Of a stretch of DNA of 34,916 nt, positions 17,561 through 28,000 are shown in pieces; positions within the stretch are counted from its first letter, which is position 1, and every line of letters begins with the position of its first letter. Both the position numbers and the translations under genes were made by a program. Origin of the DNA: Acidovorax sp. HMWF029 (GTDB lineage Bacteria; Pseudomonadota; Gammaproteobacteria; Burkholderiales; Burkholderiaceae_C); contig NZ_QAIH01000225.1 of assembly GCF_003060895.1 (NCBI RefSeq), positions 1 to 34,916 of the forward strand, written 5' to 3'. Below the pieces are notes generated by a model, which was not told the DNA's origin, searched no databases, and saw nothing but the letters and a program-made list of their open reading frames with translations.

Positions 17561-17918
17561 GTGTGCTTCTCCGGTGGTGGTTTCAATCAGGGAATCAATC
17601 AAACCGCTTCGCTCGTTGGGCCCCGGTGTAGGGCCCCAGTGGATCGGGCGATGGAATGGATTCTGGAGAGCATGGCCTGCTTGGGAAATACGCCGGGTGG
17701 CGTACACGCAGGTGTCGCCGTCGACGGGCGCGGCCCGCAGGCCGCATTTGTGTCGGGTAGGCGAAACGCTATGTATTTAATAGCTATTAGGGCATACCAG
17801 ATGCGCGGAGGCGGCCAAAAACATTCAAAATCCCCGCAACCACAGAGCCCGGTGGGAAATGCCCGCCCCGTCTACGATGGCGGCCACAGCCCACGCTCAG
17901 CCAAAAAGGATCCAACCC
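17561..17918. promoter_or_regulatory. Divergent promoter region between urtA and the molybdenum hydroxylase
   Basis: There is no gene in these 358 bases. They must carry the urtA promoter (minus strand) and the promoter of the hydroxylase genes (plus strand). I found no convincing sigma-54 or sigma-70 element by eye. A dispersed AGCTAT repeat copy fills 17770-17830. Confidence 0.4.
17770..17830 (-). repeat. Intergenic GGCC-N27-AGCTAT repeat, copy 2
   Basis: Read on the minus strand: T-rich, GGCC starting at 17816, then AGCTATT starting at 17785, 31 bases apart as in the other copies. The AATAGCTATT core is itself a palindrome. Confidence 0.7.
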
Positions 17919-20189
17919 ATGGTGAAACGACGCACAGTGCTGCTTGGCGGCGCCGCTACAGCGGGAGCGCTGGTCATTGGCTGGGGAGTGATGCCCCCGC
18001 GCCAGCGCCTGCACACCGCTGACCCGCTGCCCGCCGCGCCGGGCCAGGCCACGCTCAATGGCTGGCTCAAGGTCAGCGCCGATAACACCGTGACGGTGAT
18101 GATGGCCAAGTCCGAAATGGGCCAGGGCGCACACACCGGCCTGGCCGCCATCCTGGCCGAGGAGCTGGACGCCGACTGGGCCCAGGTGCGGCTGGAGATG
18201 GCCCCCATCGATGACATCTACAACAACCTGGCCACGGTGGTGGACGGGCTGCCCTTCCACCCCGACAACGATGGATCGATCAAGGCCGTGGCAGGCTGGC
18301 TCACGGCCAAGACCATGCGCGAGGTGGGCGTGATGATGACGGGCGGCTCCAGCAGCATCAAGGATCTGTGGCTGCCCATGCGTGAGGCCGGGGCCCATGC
18401 GCGTGCCATGCTGATCCGCGCCGCCGCCGCGCAGTGGAAGGTGCAGGCCGCCGAGTGCACTGCCAACGCAGGTTGGGTGGAGCACGCCGCAGGCAAGCGT
18501 GCCACGTTTGGCGAACTCGCTGCGCTGGCCGCGCAGCAGCCCATGCCGGGCAAGGTGGCGCTGAAGGAGCCCGCGCAGTTCAAGCTCATCGGCAAGCCGC
18601 TCACACGCATCGAGGCACCCAGCAAGCTCGACGGGAGTGCCGCGTTCGGCATCGACGCCAACCCACCCGGCCTGCTGCACGCCAGCGTGGTGATGTGCCC
18701 CACCCGGGGCGGCAAGGTGGTCCGCTTTGACGCCGCTGCTGCCCAGAAATTGCCCGGAGTCAAACATGTGCTGGCCGTGGCGCCCCACCATGGAGGCACC
18801 GGTGGCGTGGCCGTGATTGCCGACACGCCCTGGCACGCCAAGAAGGCGGCGGCCACCGTCACCGTGGAGTGGGACCACGGCCCCGCCGCCACGCTGTCGA
18901 GCGAGGCCGTGATGGCACAGCTGGCCCAGGCGCTCGACCAGACCAAGGGTTTTGGCTACCACAGCGCTGGCGATGTGGACCAGGCCATGCAGGGCGCCGC
19001 CAGCAGCATCACCGCCGACTACCGCGCGCCCTATCTGGCCCACGCGGCGCTGGAGCCCATCAACTGCACCGCGCAATTCAAAGACGGCGCCGCCCAGGTG
19101 TGGACATCGACCCAGGTGCCGGGCCTCGCGCGAATGGCAGCGGCCAAGGCGCTCGGCATTGACGAAGAAAAAGTGACCGTGCACCAGCTGCTGCTGGGCG
19201 GCGGCTTTGGCCGGCGGCTGGAGGTGGACTATGTAGGCCAGGCCGCCGCCATTGCCATGGCCGCCAACGGGGCGCCTGTGCAGACACTGTGGAGCCGCGA
19301 GCAGGACACGCAACACGACTTCTACCGCCCAGCGTGCATGGCGCGCTTCAAGGCGGGCTTTGACGCACAGGGCCAGCTGGTGGCCTGGCACAACCTGTCG
19401 GTGGGCCAGGCCATCGTGCCGCAGGTGCTGGCGCGCACGTTCGGGCTGCCGGGCGCGGGGCCCGACAAGACGACATCCGAGGGCGCATTCGACCAGCCCT
19501 ACGAATGGCCCCATGCGCGCATTGCGCACGAGATCATCGATGTGCCGCTGCCCGTGGGCTTCTGGCGTTCGGTGGGGCATTCGCACCAGGCGTTCTTCAA
19601 GGAATGTTTTGTGGACGAAGCCGCCCACGCAGCCAAGAAGGACCCCGTGGCCTTCCGCGCTGCGCTGCTGCAAAAGCACCCGCGCCACCTCAAGGTGCTG
19701 CAAAAGGCGGCAGAACTGGCAGGCTGGGGCCAGCCGATGGCTCCGGGCGCGGCGGGGGAGCTGCGTGCGCGCGGTGTGGCGCTGCACCAGTCGTTCGGCT
19801 CCATCGTGGCGCAGGTGGCCGAAGTGTCGGTGGGGGCAGACAAGGCCATCCGCGTGCACCGCGTGGTATGTGTGATCGACTGCGGCGCGGCCATCAACCC
19901 CAACCTGATCGCGCAGCAGATGGAAAGCGCCGTGGTGTTTGGCCTCACGGCGGCACTCTATGGCGAGATCACCCTGAAAGACGGGCAGGTGCAGCAGAGC
20001 AATTTCCACGACGTACCGCTGCTGCGCATGGCCGACTGCCCGCGTGTGGAGACACACATCATCAACAGCGCCGAGCCCCCGGAAGGCGTGGGCGAGCCCG
20101 GCGTGCCACCCATTGCACCTGCGGTGGCCAACGCCCTGTTTGCACTGACGGGCCAGCGCCTGCGCGCCCTGCCCCTGAAGCTGGCGTGA
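17919..20189 (+). CDS. Molybdenum hydroxylase large subunit (IorB-like, xanthine dehydrogenase family)
   Basis: A 756-residue molybdopterin-binding subunit of the isoquinoline 1-oxidoreductase/aldehyde oxidase type. It starts with a twin-arginine-like signal ([16 protein letters not shown]), so the folded enzyme is probably exported. Cofactor landmarks are the GGGFGRRLE loop in the middle, [13 protein letters not shown] further on, and the catalytic glutamate near residue 726 in GVGEPGVPP. The ATG at 17919 is preceded by AAGGA; a longer start would bury the signal. The small iron-sulphur subunit follows 19 bases downstream. There is no FAD subunit and no cytochrome gene, as in IorAB-type enzymes that pass electrons to other acceptors. 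The substrate is unknown; an N-heterocycle or an aldehyde is possible. Confidence 0.9.
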   Translation: MVKRRTVLLGGAATAGALVIGWGVMPPRQRLHTADPLPAAPGQATLNGWLKVSADNTVTVMMAKSEMGQGAHTGLAAILAEELDADWAQVRLEMAPIDDIYNNLATVVDGLPFHPDNDGSIKAVAGWLTAKTMREVGVMMTGGSSSIKDLWLPMREAGAHARAMLIRAAAAQWKVQAAECTANAGWVEHAAGKRATFGELAALAAQQPMPGKVALKEPAQFKLIGKPLTRIEAPSKLDGSAAFGIDANPPGLLHASVVMCPTRGGKVVRFDAAAAQKLPGVKHVLAVAPHHGGTGGVAVIADTPWHAKKAAATVTVEWDHGPAATLSSEAVMAQLAQALDQTKGFGYHSAGDVDQAMQGAASSITADYRAPYLAHAALEPINCTAQFKDGAAQVWTSTQVPGLARMAAAKALGIDEEKVTVHQLLLGGGFGRRLEVDYVGQAAAIAMAANGAPVQTLWSREQDTQHDFYRPACMARFKAGFDAQGQLVAWHNLSVGQAIVPQVLARTFGLPGAGPDKTTSEGAFDQPYEWPHARIAHEIIDVPLPVGFWRSVGHSHQAFFKECFVDEAAHAAKKDPVAFRAALLQKHPRHLKVLQKAAELAGWGQPMAPGAAGELRARGVALHQSFGSIVAQVAEVSVGADKAIRVHRVVCVIDCGAAINPNLIAQQMESAVVFGLTAALYGEITLKDGQVQQSNFHDVPLLRMADCPRVETHIINSAEPPEGVGEPGVPPIAPAVANALFALTGQRLRALPLKLA

Positions 20190-20208
20190 ACCGACTCAAG
20201 GAACCACC

Positions 20209-20673
20209 ATGTCCACCACCCTGCGTATCAACGGCAAAGCCGTCTCCGTCACCGCTGAGCCCGACACCCCGCTGCTGTGGGTACTGCGTGGCGAATTGCA
20301 CATGAACGGCACCAAATTTGGCTGTGGCATGGCGCTGTGCGGCGCCTGCACCGTGCACCTGAACGGCGAGCCTGTGCGCGCCTGCATCACGCCCCTGTCG
20401 GCCGTCGGCGATGCCAATGTGACCACCATCGAGGGCCTGCAAGGCCCTGAAGCCACGGCCCTGCGCGCGGCGTGGACGGCGGTGGACGTAGCCCAGTGCG
20501 GCTACTGCCAGAGCGGGCAGTTGATGTCGGCCTGCGCGCTGCTCAAGAAAACGCCGAAGCCCAGCGATGCCGACATTGACGCGGCGATGGGTGGCAACGC
20601 GTGCCGCTGCGGCACCTACCCGCGCATCCGGGCGGCCATCCACCAGGCGGCCCAGACACCGCGCCAGGGCTAG
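20209..20673 (+). CDS. Molybdenum hydroxylase [2Fe-2S] small subunit (IorA-like)
   Basis: A 154-residue two-cluster iron-sulphur protein. Residues C39, C44, C47 and C59 ([17 protein letters not shown]) bind the plant-ferredoxin-type cluster; C97, C100, C132 and C134 (CGYCQSGQ and [10 protein letters not shown]) bind the second cluster next to the molybdenum cofactor. It passes electrons out of the large subunit encoded just before it. It has no signal peptide of its own, which fits co-export with the twin-arginine signal of its partner. The gene order, large then small, is the reverse of the iorA-iorB order I recall. It ends 9 bases from the convergent GGDEF gene. Confidence 0.92.
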   Translation: MSTTLRINGKAVSVTAEPDTPLLWVLRGELHMNGTKFGCGMALCGACTVHLNGEPVRACITPLSAVGDANVTTIEGLQGPEATALRAAWTAVDVAQCGYCQSGQLMSACALLKKTPKPSDADIDAAMGGNACRCGTYPRIRAAIHQAAQTPRQG

Positions 20674-20682
20674 AAATCTGTC

Positions 20683-21735
20683 CTAGATTCCCTCGCCCAG
20701 GTCCAGCTGCTTCGGTGCAGCCATGCTGCCGTCATCGGTCTGTGCATCAGCAACGTACACGGCGTTGCGACCTGTGCCCTTGGCCTGGTAGAGGGCCTTG
20801 TCGGCACGGTTCACGAGTTCTTCAAAGTCGAACCCCGAGCCCTTGTGCAGGGTGGCCACGCCGATGCTGACGGTGACCGCCACGTCCTGCCCCGCGTCGC
20901 CCACCGCCACGCGCAGGGCCTCAACGTCCCGGCGCAGCGTTTCGGCCACACGCAGTGCGCTCGGGCCATCGGTCTCCGGCAGCACGATGACAAACTCCTC
21001 GCCCCCAAACCGCGCCACGATGTCTACGCCACTGCGTTTGCGCGCCGTGCAGGCCTGGGCCACGGCGCAAATCACGCGGTCGCCCGCCAGGTGGCCATAG
21101 GCATCGTTGACCGCCTTGAACAGGTCGATGTCCACCACAAGCAGAGACAGCGGGCGCCCAAACCGCTCCGTGCGCTTGTACTCCTTGGCACCGAGCTCCA
21201 TCAGCGAGCGGCGGTTGGAAAGGCCGGTGAGCGAGTCGTTGGCGGCCAAACGCTCCAGCGCGGTGTTGAGCTGCTGTAGCAGGCGGTTCTGCTCGCTGAG
21301 CTGCTGGTTGATCTGGGCGATCTCGGTCTCGCGGCACTTGCGGTCGTGGATATTGAACGTGACCCCGATCAAGCGTTTGCCCGGCGTAGCCGTGTGGCCG
21401 TCCATGACGCGCCCGTAGTTGGCGAACCAGACCCACTCACCGCTTTTGGAACGCAGACGGAACTCGCAGCGGTACTGCGGCGTGACGCCCGTCAGGTGGT
21501 CGGCCACGGCCTGGCGCACGGTGTCAATGTCGTCGGGGTGGAACAGGCTATAGATGTCCTGCACGCCCGAGACAATTTCCTCCTCGGTGAAACCCAGCTC
21601 CTCGAAGGTCTTGGTGGCCTTGCGCGTGACGTTGCCAGTGATGAGATCGTTCTCCCACAGGTCCAGCCCCGCAGCCTCCAGGGCCAGTTCAAGCCGCTCC
21701 TTGTTCAGGTCTACGTCACCCATACCCGTGGCCAT
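20683..21735 (-). CDS. Diguanylate cyclase with PAS sensor domain
   Basis: A 350-residue soluble signalling protein. Residues about 15-130 form a PAS/PAC domain (LDLWENDLITGN, then YRCEFRLRSKSGEWVWF), residues about 132-165 a coiled coil, and about 166-335 a GGDEF domain with DSLTGLSNRRSL and the active-site GGEEF at 244-248. It should make c-di-GMP in response to a signal read by PAS. The usual inhibitory RxxD site five residues before GGEEF is not in register (the sequence is RSGVD), so product inhibition at that site is doubtful. No membrane segment is present. It may supply c-di-GMP for targets such as the PilZ-cyclase in this window, though nothing links the two directly. Confidence 0.9.
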   Translation of the reverse strand: MATGMGDVDLNKERLELALEAAGLDLWENDLITGNVTRKATKTFEELGFTEEEIVSGVQDIYSLFHPDDIDTVRQAVADHLTGVTPQYRCEFRLRSKSGEWVWFANYGRVMDGHTATPGKRLIGVTFNIHDRKCRETEIAQINQQLSEQNRLLQQLNTALERLAANDSLTGLSNRRSLMELGAKEYKRTERFGRPLSLLVVDIDLFKAVNDAYGHLAGDRVICAVAQACTARKRSGVDIVARFGGEEFVIVLPETDGPSALRVAETLRRDVEALRVAVGDAGQDVAVTVSIGVATLHKGSGFDFEELVNRADKALYQAKGTGRNAVYVADAQTDDGSMAAPKQLDLGEGI

Positions 21736-21818
21736 TTTTCACAGCGTTCCATTTCTTTCATTGCGCAAGGTGCAAGGTGCCAAGTGCCAGGCTTCGGGTT
21801 TTCGTCTTGCACCCAGGT

Positions 21819-23003
21819 TCAGGCCGGGGGCATGCCACCTGCGTAGCCAATGTTGCGCAACAGCGCAGCAAACGACGCCACCACGCCGGGGGTGTTGTAG
21901 AGCTGGGGGGCGGTCTGCACCGCGATCACGCTCACCGTGTTGCCCGTGCTGCGGCCCAAGGCAGCATCAAAATACTGTGCTAGGTCGTCGCTGGCGTTCG
22001 AAAACCCGCGCCCCGTGCTCTCGGAGTAGTAGCAGATCGAGTCGGGTGCAATGATGTCGGGGGTGGTGCTCGCCGCCGAATACATGATCAGGTTCTCGTT
22101 GAGGTTGTAGAGGTAGTGCGTTTCGGTGCTCTGGGCCGGGTCCGGCGCATTGTCCAGCCGGATGATGCCCGAGTCCAGCGACGCACTGGAGGTGGACTGG
22201 GTGACCGAGGTGATGTAGAAGTTGCTGACCACGGCACGCGCGGCGCGGCCCGTAATCTCCTCTATGCCCGCCGCCACGGCCTGGGTGCTCAGCGGCGTGA
22301 CCGCCTGCAAGAGCTGCAGGCCCAGCTGGCGTGCCTGCTCCAGCGTGCCCGGGATGTAGCTGCCCGACAACGCGAACTGGTTGCCAGCGTTAGAGGGCCA
22401 CATGGCAATGCCCGAGTACCCGCCAAAACCGCCCACCACACCGCCCGCCAGCGACTCGATGCCCGATGCCGTGGCGGAGCCCAGCACCGCATATTCCGCC
22501 GCCACGAGCGTGGAGGCATCGCTGGCCAGCACAGCAGGGCTTGGCGCTGGCCCGGAAGGGGCGGTGAATGTGGTCTGGGGCAACTCGGGCACAGCCCGGC
22601 CCGCGCCGTCGCCATTGACCACCCAGATGCTGCCGCCCGACATGGCGGCGCCGATCAGTGGCACCAGCGAATTGATGGGCCCGATCTCCACCGGAATGAA
22701 GGCGCCCGGCTGCATGCCGGTATATGCCTGCAGCACGGCAACGGTGTTGCTGATGGAGTTCTGCACCGCCGTCAGGGTGAGGTTGTCGGCCGCATCGGGC
22801 GAGCCCATGATGGCCAGCACACAGGCGTTGGTGGCGCCGTCGTAGTCCTGCACCTGTACCGTGCCCGTGTAGCCCTGGTCTGCCAGCTGCTGCACTATGG
22901 TGCAGGCGTCGTGGTAGCTACCGCCACCGCCGCTGGCCAGAACAGCCGCACCAGTGGCAATCGCCTGAAAATCGGTCAGGCCATAGAAATAAACATTACC
23001 CAT
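21819..23003 (-). CDS. DUF917 / S-methyl thiohydantoin desulfurase-like protein
   Basis: A 394-residue protein of the DUF917 family, associated with hydantoinase-like genes and now named for S-methyl thiohydantoin desulfurase. Landmarks are the N-terminal GAAVLASGGGGS (residues 18-29), GPINSLVPLIGAAM and the NGDGAGRAVPELP stretch that contains the family's D-G-x-GRAxPE motif. No signal peptide or membrane segment is visible. The ATG at 23001-23003 has a GAAGAGGG stretch 10-18 bases upstream; a longer frame runs through a C10 tract and the neighbouring promoter. It stands alone, without hydantoinase hyuA/hyuB genes, and is divergent from the DUF3334 gene. Biochemical role unknown; turnover of a cyclic ureide is one possibility. 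Confidence 0.75.
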   Translation of the reverse strand: MGNVYFYGLTDFQAIATGAAVLASGGGGSYHDACTIVQQLADQGYTGTVQVQDYDGATNACVLAIMGSPDAADNLTLTAVQNSISNTVAVLQAYTGMQPGAFIPVEIGPINSLVPLIGAAMSGGSIWVVNGDGAGRAVPELPQTTFTAPSGPAPSPAVLASDASTLVAAEYAVLGSATASGIESLAGGVVGGFGGYSGIAMWPSNAGNQFALSGSYIPGTLEQARQLGLQLLQAVTPLSTQAVAAGIEEITGRAARAVVSNFYITSVTQSTSSASLDSGIIRLDNAPDPAQSTETHYLYNLNENLIMYSAASTTPDIIAPDSICYYSESTGRGFSNASDDLAQYFDAALGRSTGNTVSVIAVQTAPQLYNTPGVVASFAALLRNIGYAGGMPPA

Positions 23004-23077
23004 CTCGCGCGCGCCCTCTTCATGTTGATGGTTGGAGCACGATACGCAAGCCGGGTCGAAAGTCAATTGACGTTGTG

Positions 23078-23087
23078 CCCCCCCCCC
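23078..23087. repeat. C10 homopolymer between divergent genes
   Basis: Ten consecutive C between the DUF917 gene (start 23003) and the DUF3334 gene (start 23197). Its length could vary by slippage and alter promoter spacing. A second C10 tract is at 3901-3910. Confidence 0.6.
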
Positions 23088-23196
23088 GAACCGGGTGGCG
23101 GCGCATGCCACGGCAGGGCCAACACTCTGGTTTCCTGGCGCTTCATCGCCTATGCTGTGCACCAAGATGTTTTCTGGCCGATTGCCACACCACACC

Positions 23197-23883
23197 ATGA
23201 GCACCTCCGAAAAATCCACCGTCTACAGCACCGAAGACCTCTTGATCAGCCTGTGCAACTCCGTCACCCGCGTGCTGGGCGTGGCCACCCACAGCCAGAT
23301 CCACTATTCAGGCATGGTCCAGCGCATCAGCAAAACCTGCCTGCGGCCCGAAATTGGCTGTTTTGTATTGTTTGATGGCGGCTTTTCTGGGCTGGTGATC
23401 ATCAATTTCACTGGCCAGGCGGCCATGGAGCTGTACGCCAACTACCTGCTGAACATGGGCATGTCCAAGGACGATCTGGTCAGCTCCTACACGTCGGACG
23501 AGGTCAGCAACGTGATGGGCGAGCTGATGAACCAGGTGGTGGGCGACTTCACCGGCAAGGTGCGGCGCGAGCTGCAGACCCACATCACCCAGAACCAGCC
23601 CAAGATGCTGGTGCTGAACAAGCAGGTGCAGCTGAGCGTGGATGCCAACCTCGACAAGCCCGAGGCACGGCGCGTGACCTTCTACACGGCCAACAACAAC
23701 ATCTTCTACCTGGAACTGGCGATTGACCGCACCGAGTTCATCAAGCTCTACGACTTCGAGGCCCAGGAAGCCCCGGACCCCGACGCCCTGATGGCCCAGT
23801 CGCAGGAGGGCCCCCCGGTGCCCGCGCCACCACCCGCCGGGCAGGACGACACCGACGCGCTGCTCAAGTCGCTCGGGATGTAA
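23197..23883 (+). CDS. DUF3334-family protein, CheC/CheX-like
   Basis: A 228-residue cytoplasmic protein that I recognise as the DUF3334 type. The stretch SYTSDEVSNVMGELMNQVVGDFTGKV (about residues 83-108) has the E-x3-N-x2-G-like pattern of CheC/CheX phosphatases, so a CheX-like fold is likely though catalysis is unproven. It ends in a proline-rich linker (PPVPAPPPAG) and a terminal DDTDALLKSLGM peptide, which resembles short docking tails of motility proteins. The ATG at 23197 is chosen over an upstream in-frame start at 23095 since the extra 34 residues look non-coding. No chemotaxis genes are adjacent. Function is unknown. Confidence 0.75.
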   Translation: MSTSEKSTVYSTEDLLISLCNSVTRVLGVATHSQIHYSGMVQRISKTCLRPEIGCFVLFDGGFSGLVIINFTGQAAMELYANYLLNMGMSKDDLVSSYTSDEVSNVMGELMNQVVGDFTGKVRRELQTHITQNQPKMLVLNKQVQLSVDANLDKPEARRVTFYTANNNIFYLELAIDRTEFIKLYDFEAQEAPDPDALMAQSQEGPPVPAPPPAGQDDTDALLKSLGM

Positions 23884-23889
23884 GCGCTG

Positions 23890-23905
23890 GCGACCCCAGG
23901 GTCGC
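23890..23905 (+). terminator. Hairpin just after the DUF3334 stop codon
   Basis: GCGACCC-CA-GGGTCGC forms a strong stem 7 bases after the stop. There is no T run, so it is more likely a 3'-end-protecting stem than an intrinsic terminator. Confidence 0.35.
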
Positions 23906-23956
23906 GCGGGGCACAGATGGGGGGCGCAGGTGCCGCCCATTGCCCGGGCCCAAAAC

Positions 23957-24009
23957 ATCAAAATTGATAGCTAAAAACCCTTTCCTGTCAGGCGGGAGAG
24001 GCCAAAAAA
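23957..24009 (-). repeat. Intergenic GGCC-N27-AGCTATC repeat, copy 3
   Basis: On the minus strand: T-rich, GGCC starting at 24003, then AGCTATC starting at 23972, 31 bases apart. It lies between two convergent genes and could take part in ending both transcripts. Confidence 0.7.
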
Positions 24010-24018
24010 GCTCCGAAA

Positions 24019-25092
24019 TTACCCCTCAAACTGCGGATGCAGCTGTCGGATGCGGTTCATCGCCATGGCCGCAGCGGCGGTGCGTGTTTCCACCCCCAGC
24101 TTGGCAAACACGCGCTCCAGGTGCTTCTTCACGGTGGCGGGGCTGGCGCCCAGGATGTCGCCGATGTCGCGGTTGATCTTGCCCTTGACCACCCAGTACA
24201 GCACCTCGGCCTCGCGCGCCGTGAGCTTGAAGGACAGGCTCATGGATTCGATGATTTTTGCGTCGGACACCTCGCGCATCACGATGAGCCAGTCGCCGCC
24301 CCCCGCGCTGTCGCCCGCCTGCTGGTGCAGGCGGAAGGTGAGGCGGCGCGCGCCCTGCTCCACCGCTAGGCGGGGCGGCTCGGCCAGGGATGCGGCCAGC
24401 AGCTCGGCGGCGTTGTCGGCCAGCACATGGCGGCGCAGCCAGGCCTGCACGGACTCGGGCGCCCACTGCCCGAACGCGGTGGGTGTTCCATCGGGCCCCA
24501 CTTCGCCAAAGTAGCTTTGCAGCAGCTCGCGCGCCAGCGGGGTTTGCCACACGATGCGGCCGTCCACGGCGCGCACGGTGATGCTGGCGTAGCCGAACGC
24601 ATCGAGCGCATTGCGGGCCTCGCGGGCCTGGCGGGCCTCCTGCCGGGCCTTGCGGGCTGCGCCCAGGTGCACGCCCATCCTTGCCATCACCTCGCGCGGC
24701 TTGATGGGCTTGGTCACGTAGTCGATGCCACCGGCCTCCAGCGCGGCCACCAGGTGCTCGGTCTCGGTCAGGCCCGTCATGAAGATGATGGGGATGTGCG
24801 CCGTGGCGGGCGAGGCTTTGAGGCGCCGGGCGACTTCAAAGCCGTCCATGCCGGGCATCATGGCATCGAGCAAAACAATGTCGGGCAAGGCCTGCGCGGC
24901 GCGCTGCAGGGCCGCCTCGCCGTGTGTGGCCACCAGCACGGTGTAGCCGGACTCGTCGAGCGCGTCGTGCAGCACAGCCAGGTTGTCGGGCACGTCGTCC
25001 ACGATCAGCACCACGTCGCTGTCGCTGCGGTCCAGCGCCGTGCCGGGGGGGGCCGGGGTCACAAGGGTAGGAGGTACGGGGGTATTCATCAC
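24019..25092 (-). CDS. Response regulator with LuxR-type DNA-binding domain
   Basis: A 357-residue two-component regulator. The receiver domain covers about residues 26-145 with phosphoacceptor D76 (IVLLDAMMPGMDGFE), the acidic pair D32/D33 and the switch lysine in YVTKPIKP. A central region of about 130 residues, after a coiled stretch rich in ARQAREAR, resembles a PAS-like fold but is not clear. The C-terminal LuxR/GerE helix-turn-helix (LTAREAEVLYWVVKGKINRDIG to VKKHLERVFAKLGV) spans about 290-350. Its start overlaps the stop codon of the permease-kinase gene by four bases (ATGA), so the two are made together and almost certainly form a cognate pair. Target promoters are unknown; the divergent urease operon is an obvious candidate. 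Confidence 0.9.
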   Translation of the reverse strand: MMNTPVPPTLVTPAPPGTALDRSDSDVVLIVDDVPDNLAVLHDALDESGYTVLVATHGEAALQRAAQALPDIVLLDAMMPGMDGFEVARRLKASPATAHIPIIFMTGLTETEHLVAALEAGGIDYVTKPIKPREVMARMGVHLGAARKARQEARQAREARNALDAFGYASITVRAVDGRIVWQTPLARELLQSYFGEVGPDGTPTAFGQWAPESVQAWLRRHVLADNAAELLAASLAEPPRLAVEQGARRLTFRLHQQAGDSAGGGDWLIVMREVSDAKIIESMSLSFKLTAREAEVLYWVVKGKINRDIGDILGASPATVKKHLERVFAKLGVETRTAAAAMAMNRIRQLHPQFEG

Positions 25093-28000
25093 GAAGGCGC
25101 CTGCTCCAGGATCTGGCCCATGGCATCGAACTGGAATTGTTTGGCCAGTTGCCGCATGGTGCCGACAAAAGCGCTGTGCGCGGGCTGACTGCGTTCAATG
25201 TCGTCCAGCGTGTTGAGAATGCCCCGGTAGTAGCCCAAGGACACTGCCTGCGCGAGAGCCAGCAACGCAGCGGCATCGGGGTAAGTGAGGGGTGCTGGCG
25301 CCGCGGACGCCACGGCGGGTTCAGCGCCTGCGGGAGCCGTGATGGCCTCGTCGTATTGCCACTGCAGGCCCAGGCGGCGCTCCAGCCAGTCCAGCAGCTC
25401 GCTGTGGCGCACGGGCTTGACGATGAAGTCTTCGGGGCGGATGTCCACGTCGTTGTCGAGCGCCTTGTCAAAGGCATTGGCGGAGACGATGGCGCAGTGG
25501 ACACCCTGCAACCGCATCTGCCGCACACGCCGCAAGGTCTCCCACCCGTCGATGCCCGGCATGGCCAGGTCCATGAAGATGGCGTGGGGTCGGTAGCCGG
25601 TGGCAAGCAAGTCCAGCGCGTCGTGCCCACTGGCGGCCTGCCGCAGCTCAAAGCCCAGGGGCTCCAGCAGCTGCACCAGCAGCTCGCGGTCGGGTTCTTC
25701 GTTGTCTACCACCAGAATGCGGCGGCGCTCGCCCGCATAGCCCCTGCGCGCGCGCTGGGCTTGCACCGCCACGGGCGGCGCTGCCTTGCCCAGCACATCC
25801 CCATGCACTTCGGGCAGGAAGAGCTTGACATGGAACACCGAGCCCACGCCGGGCTGGCTGGTCACCGTGAGCTCGCCGCCCATGAGCGCGGTGAGCATCT
25901 TGGCGATGGTCAGGCCCAGGCCCGCGCCCGGCGCAGCTGCGGTGCTGCCACCACCCGAGCCGCCGCGCGCAAAGGGCTCGAAGATGCGCTCGATCTCCTC
26001 GGACGTGAGGCCCGGCCCCGTGTCCTGCACCTCGATGCGCGCCATCTCGCGGGCATAGCGCACACGCAAGGTGACGGTGCCCTGCGCGGTGAACTTGACG
26101 GCATTGCCCAGCAGGTTGATGAGGATCTGGCGCAGGCGCTTGTCGTCGGCACGCACCACTTCCGGGATCACTCCTTGCACGTCGAACGTGAACGCCAGGC
26201 CCTTGGCCGCGGCCTGCAGTTCAAACAGGCTGGCCATCTCGTGCAGGCCATCGGCAAAGCGCATGGGCGTCACGTCGAGCGTGAGTTTGCCGGATTCGAT
26301 GCGCGCAATGTCGAGCGTGCCCTCGATGAGCGACAACAAATGCTCGCCACCACGGCGGATCACGTGCACTGCCTGCTTGCGGTGGGGCGGCACGCCCGCG
26401 TCCTCGCCCATCAGCTGCGCGTAGCCCAGGATGGAGTTGAGCGGTGTGCGGATCTCGTGGCTGATGGCGCTGATGTAGCGGCTCTTGGCCTGGTTGGCCT
26501 GGTCGGCGGCGCGCTTGGCTTCTTCAGCCACCTGGCGGGCTTGCTCGGCCACGCTGCGGGCGGTTTGCAGGGCCTCGTCGGTTTGGCGGTGCAGTTCGAT
26601 CTCGCGCACCAAAAGGCCCGTTTGGCGGTTGGATTCCTCTTGCGCCACCTGCCGGCTCTTGTGCGCCAGCACCAGCCACCACGCCACGATGCCCGAGATC
26701 ACCAGCAGCGCCAGATAGGCCTTGAGCAGGCCCGAGCGCAGTGCCACTTCGGGGGCTGCCATCACCTCGGTGTCGGTGGCCGCCTGGGCGATGGTGTTGA
26801 GCTCCTGGTGGTACAGCAGCCCCATCACCGAGGCCAGCAGCGGCGCAATCACCAGCATCAGCAGCAAAAAATGCCCCAGGCCCGTGTCCAAATAGCGCCA
26901 GATGGCGCGCGGCAACACCCAGCGCAGCGCGGCAGACCATTGCACTGCCATGCTCGCGTGGGGCTTGCACAGGTCGCCACAGCGCGCATCGAGCGTGCAG
27001 CACAGCGAGCAGATTGCCCCCCGGTAGGCTGGGCACTGGGCCATGTCGGGGGCCTCGTATTCGCGCTCGCACACCACGCAGCGCTGCACCACCAGGCGCT
27101 GGTAGCTGCAAACATCGGCGGCCCGCGCGCCAGGCACGGGGCCCGCCATGGGAACGGCCACGGGTGCGCTCTGCCTGGCGATGTAGTACTTGCCGCGCGT
27201 GGCCCAGGCGATCAGCGGCGCCGTCACAAAGGCCACCGCCATCGCAATCACGGCAGAGAACGCCTGCGGCAGCGGGCCGAACACCCCCAGGTGGGCGCTG
27301 ATGGAGACGATGGATGCCAGCGCCATCGCCCCCACACCCACCGGGTTAATGTCGTACAGGTGCGCCCGCTTGAACTCAATGCCCTTGGGCGACAGACCCA
27401 GCGGCTTGTTGATGACCAGGTCGGCCACCACGGCCATGATCCAGGCGATGGCGATGTTGGAATACAGCCCCAGCACCTCGCCCATGGCGCGGAACACGTT
27501 CATCTCCATCAGCATGAAGGCAATCAGCGTGTTGAACACCACCCACACCACCCGCCCCGGGTGGCTGTGCGTGAGGCGCGAGAAGAAGTTGGACCATGCC
27601 AGAGAGCCCGCGTAGGCGTTGGTCACGTTGATCTTCATCTGCGAGATCACCACAAACAGCGCGGTGGCCGCCACCGCCCAGCCGTAGTGCGGGAAGACAT
27701 ATTCATACGCCACCAGGTACATCTGGTTAGGGTCCACCGCACGCTCGGCAGGCACCATGTGGGTGAGCGCCAGCCAGGCCAGCAGCGCGCCGCCCAGCAT
27801 CTTGAGCACACCCAGCACCACCCAGCCTGGCCCACCCACCAGCACGCCCAGCCACCAGCGCCCGCGCGTGGCGGGGGTGGATGCGGGCATGAAACGCAGG
27901 TAGTCGGCCTGCTCCCCCATCTGGGTAATGAGCGCAATCCCCACGGTGAGCGCCGCACCAAACAAGGGCAACTGGAAGGTGGCGCCGCGCATGGATTCAC

